Shown piece by piece: positions 15,112-16,384 of a DNA stretch of 16,384 nt; positions within the stretch are counted from its first letter, which is position 1; the number at the start of each line of letters is the position of its first letter. The stretch spans positions 1 to 16,384 of the forward strand of contig CALADF010000014.1 of NCBI GenBank assembly GCA_937890835.1, given 5' to 3'. Position numbers and translations under genes: made by a program. The notes below the pieces were generated by a model. That model searched no databases. It was not told where the DNA came from and was given only the letters and a program-made list of their open reading frames with translations. The stretch is from an uncultured bacterium (lineage in GTDB: Bacteria; Actinomycetota; Coriobacteriia; Coriobacteriales; Eggerthellaceae).

Positions 15112-15591
15112 ATGCTGTACAAGAAGATTGTGGTTCCGTTCGATGGATCCGAGCCCGCGCGCGGCGCGCTGACCGTGGCGAAGAAGCTCATCGCCGACGA
15201 CCCTGCGGCCGAGCTTCACGTTCTGTCGGTTGTGCCGGTTAACGCCATCGCGTCGGAACTCGAGTACCCTACCAGCGCCGCTGCGGGGACGCCGCTGATG
15301 TTTCCCGATATGGACTCTTACGAGCGCGTCATCACGTCGGCGCGCAAAAACGCCGAGGAGGAGCTGCGGGAAGGCCTCGGCGATGCGCTTGACGACGTGG
15401 ACTGCCATGTGAAGATGAGCGTTTACGTGTCAAGCAAGGTTGCGGAGGGCATTGTCGAATACGCCGAGGACAACGGCATCGAGATCATCGTCATGGGCCG
15501 TCGCGGCTTGGGCGCGTTGCGCGGCATGCTGGGTTCGGTGAGCTACGCGGTGCTGCATCAGGCTGATATTCCCGTGCTCACGGTGAAGTAG
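15112..15591 (+). CDS. uspA: Universal stress protein, UspA family
   Basis: This small cytoplasmic nucleotide-binding protein of the Usp fold is generally linked to stress survival. The 159-residue protein opens with MLYKKIVVPFDGSEPARGAL, where D11 sits in the nucleotide-binding first loop. It ends with the glycine-rich motif GRRGLGALRGMLGSVS followed by ADIPVLTVK. The glycine motif is one residue shorter than the G-2x-G-9x-G(S/T) pattern of ATP-binding members, so ATP binding is likely but not certain. I chose the ATG at 15112, preceded by AAAGGA; a GTG at 15097 is in frame but overlaps the ribosome site. It is a single gene, with the repeat array upstream and its own terminator downstream. 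Confidence 0.93.
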   Translation: MLYKKIVVPFDGSEPARGALTVAKKLIADDPAAELHVLSVVPVNAIASELEYPTSAAAGTPLMFPDMDSYERVITSARKNAEEELREGLGDALDDVDCHVKMSVYVSSKVAEGIVEYAEDNGIEIIVMGRRGLGALRGMLGSVSYAVLHQADIPVLTVK

Positions 15592-15674
15592 GCGCGGCGC
15601 CGGCTTCACGCTGGCGGCCGTCTCCTTGGTCGTCGAGGAGCATGCGCGGCGTCTTTTCGTGCTGATGGTTGCGG

Positions 15675-15717
15675 AGCGCGGTCGTCCATCGCTTGAGGTT
15701 GGGCGACCGCGCTTTTT
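15675..15717 (+). terminator. Intrinsic terminator after uspA
   Basis: The arms AGCGCGGTCG (15675-15684) and CGACCGCGCT (15704-15713) pair over 10 bp with a 19-nt loop. A run of T residues follows (to 15717). Confidence 0.75.
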
Positions 15718-15729
15718 CCGGAGGCGAAA

Positions 15730-15745
15730 TGTTTCACGTGAAAGC
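15730..15745. promoter_or_regulatory. parS: parS-like palindrome (candidate ParB binding site)
   Basis: TGTTTCACGTGAAAGC matches the bacterial parS consensus TGTTNCACGTGAAACA at 14 of 16 positions, including the whole core palindrome TTTCACGTGAAA (15732-15743). It lies in non-coding DNA between the uspA terminator and the tRNA promoter. Known parS sites load ParB (Spo0J) for chromosome segregation and usually cluster near the origin. No replication or par gene is in the window, so another palindrome-binding regulator remains possible. Confidence 0.55.
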
Positions 15746-15815
15746 GCCTTCTCTTTTCGAGGAAGAGCTTGTATGTGGAGAAGATGTGCAGCGATTCCTT
15801 CTCATGATGTTTTAC

Positions 15816-15843
15816 TTGCATTTAGCAGAATAGGGCGTATTAT
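15816..15843 (+). promoter_or_regulatory. Candidate promoter for the tRNA-fMet locus
   Basis: TTGCAT (15816-15821) and TATTAT (15838-15843) are 16 bp apart in an AT-richer stretch. Transcription would start near 15850, reading first through the truncated tRNA copy and then the intact tRNA. Confidence 0.5.
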
Positions 15844-15875
15844 ATCTCCTTGCGCAAATCAAAGCGTTTAAACAT

Positions 15876-15917
15876 TGCGGGGTGGAGCAGTCTGGTAGCT
15901 CGCCGGGCTCATAACCC
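15876..15917 (+). pseudogene. Truncated tRNA-fMet copy (5' half)
   Basis: From T15876 this copies the first 42 nt of the downstream initiator tRNA (acceptor 5' strand, D-arm, anticodon CAT at 15910-15912) with one difference (C15903 for T). Including two upstream bases, the match is 43 of 44. After CCC the sequence diverges; there is no T-arm or 3' acceptor strand, so it cannot fold as a tRNA. AACATTG occurs at both edges (15871-15877 and 15921-15927). It is 72 bp upstream of the intact gene. Confidence 0.85.
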
Positions 15918-15947
15918 AGCAACATTGACAACTTAGTTTCTAGAAAT

Positions 15948-16024
<77 letters not shown>

Positions 16025-16034
16025 TAAAACACCA

Positions 16035-16064
16035 GGTCAGAGGCTAAATCCTCTGGCCTTTTTT
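16035..16064 (+). terminator. Intrinsic terminator after tRNA-fMet
   Basis: GGTCAGAGG (16035-16043) and CCTCTGGCC (16050-16058) pair over 9 bp with one G-T wobble, a 6-nt loop and six T residues (16059-16064). Confidence 0.9.
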
Positions 16065-16384
16065 ATTGCCTAAATCAGGCTGTTTTTGGGCTAATTTGGG
16101 CTAAAATGCCCTCCTTTGGCCCTTGCCCGAACCTCTACGTCGGCACTTTTTTCCGCCGTCGAAGCGCCCTTCGAGATGAGGTTATGGGCTAATTTTGGGC
16201 TAAAATACAATGAAACAATCTGCAACCTGGGGAAACCCCATGAAACGCCAGGGCCATTAGCCCAAAAACGGGCCGATCGGCGATCCAGCGATTCCACATT
16301 GCGAACACAAAGTTTCACGTCCTCCTTCTTGGCATATAGGCAAAAAAGTGTGTCTGCTACCTAGTCGATGGCGTATGGGTACGG
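16065..16384. other. Low-GC non-coding right edge
   Basis: About 320 bp with lower GC than the rest of the window. It contains the GGGCTAA repeats and no supported gene. The only long frame (minus strand, 16091-16318) shows no recognised domain and no convincing ribosome site. Confidence 0.55.
16088..16263. repeat. GGGCTAA repeats, possible integrase arm sites
   Basis: GGGCTAA occurs at 16088, 16098, 16186 and 16197, in two closely similar pairs (GGGCTAATTTGGGCTAAAAT and GGGCTAATTTTGGGCTAAAA). There is one inverted copy, TTAGCCC, at 16257. Paired, short, partly inverted repeats beside a tRNA 3' end resemble arm-type sites bound by tyrosine integrases. No integrase is visible before the window ends. 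Confidence 0.45.

Noticed and set aside
14851..15408. Minus-strand frame crossing uspA and the 11-bp repeats, tested as a possible 11-residue repeat protein
   Set aside because: An 11-bp period forces an 11-residue pattern in any open frame. The frame is antisense to uspA, with no supported start.
16091..16318. 75-codon minus-strand frame at the right edge
   Set aside because: It covers the GGGCTAA repeats, shows no known domain and lacks a clear ribosome site.
16311..16320. Second parS half-site (GTTTCACGT)
   Set aside because: Only one half of the palindrome is present; the other arm does not match.

Overview
The window is high-GC bacterial DNA with tightly packed genes. Gene content and style (classical menaquinone genes, anaerobic glycyl-radical ribonucleotide reductase, MscL with a zinc ribbon, alanine/arginine-rich proteins) fit an anaerobic actinobacterium of the Coriobacteriia / Eggerthellaceae type. 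That assignment is an inference from gene content; no rRNA or other taxonomic marker is present.

Layout. (1) The left edge holds the 3' end of nrdD, a hairpin and a GC-rich spacer with a 33-bp direct repeat. (2) mscL runs leftward, divergent from the men cluster, with overlapping back-to-back promoter candidates between them. (3) The men cluster occupies about 1.1-9.6 kb on the + strand: menF, menD and menH with a 4-bp overlap and a 5-bp gap, then a 509-bp spacer with its own promoter candidate, then menB and a menE-menC fusion. Together these cover chorismate to isochorismate, SEPHCHC, SHCHC, o-succinylbenzoate (OSB), OSB-CoA and DHNA-CoA. The DHNA-CoA thioesterase, MenA and the methyltransferase are not here. 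(4) A leftward DHA2-type MFS transporter carries a C-terminal CBS pair. It is divergent from a CNNM/CBS/CorC-HlyC membrane protein across a spacer with an extremely C-rich block. (5) A leftward amidohydrolase follows, converging on a terminator. (6) A 624-bp spacer contains 21 in-phase copies of a degenerate 11-bp repeat, followed by uspA. (7) The right end has lower GC: a uspA terminator, a parS-like palindrome, a tRNA promoter, a truncated tRNA-fMet copy, an intact initiator tRNA-fMet, a strong terminator and an array of GGGCTAA repeats that looks like the edge of an integrated element.

The clearest biology is the menaquinone route, which would supply quinone for anaerobic respiration. Its enzymes carry unusual Ala/Gly-rich insertions, and two sequential enzymes are fused. 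The least explained signals are the 11-bp array, the parS-like site and the tRNA-fMet duplication with flanking repeats.
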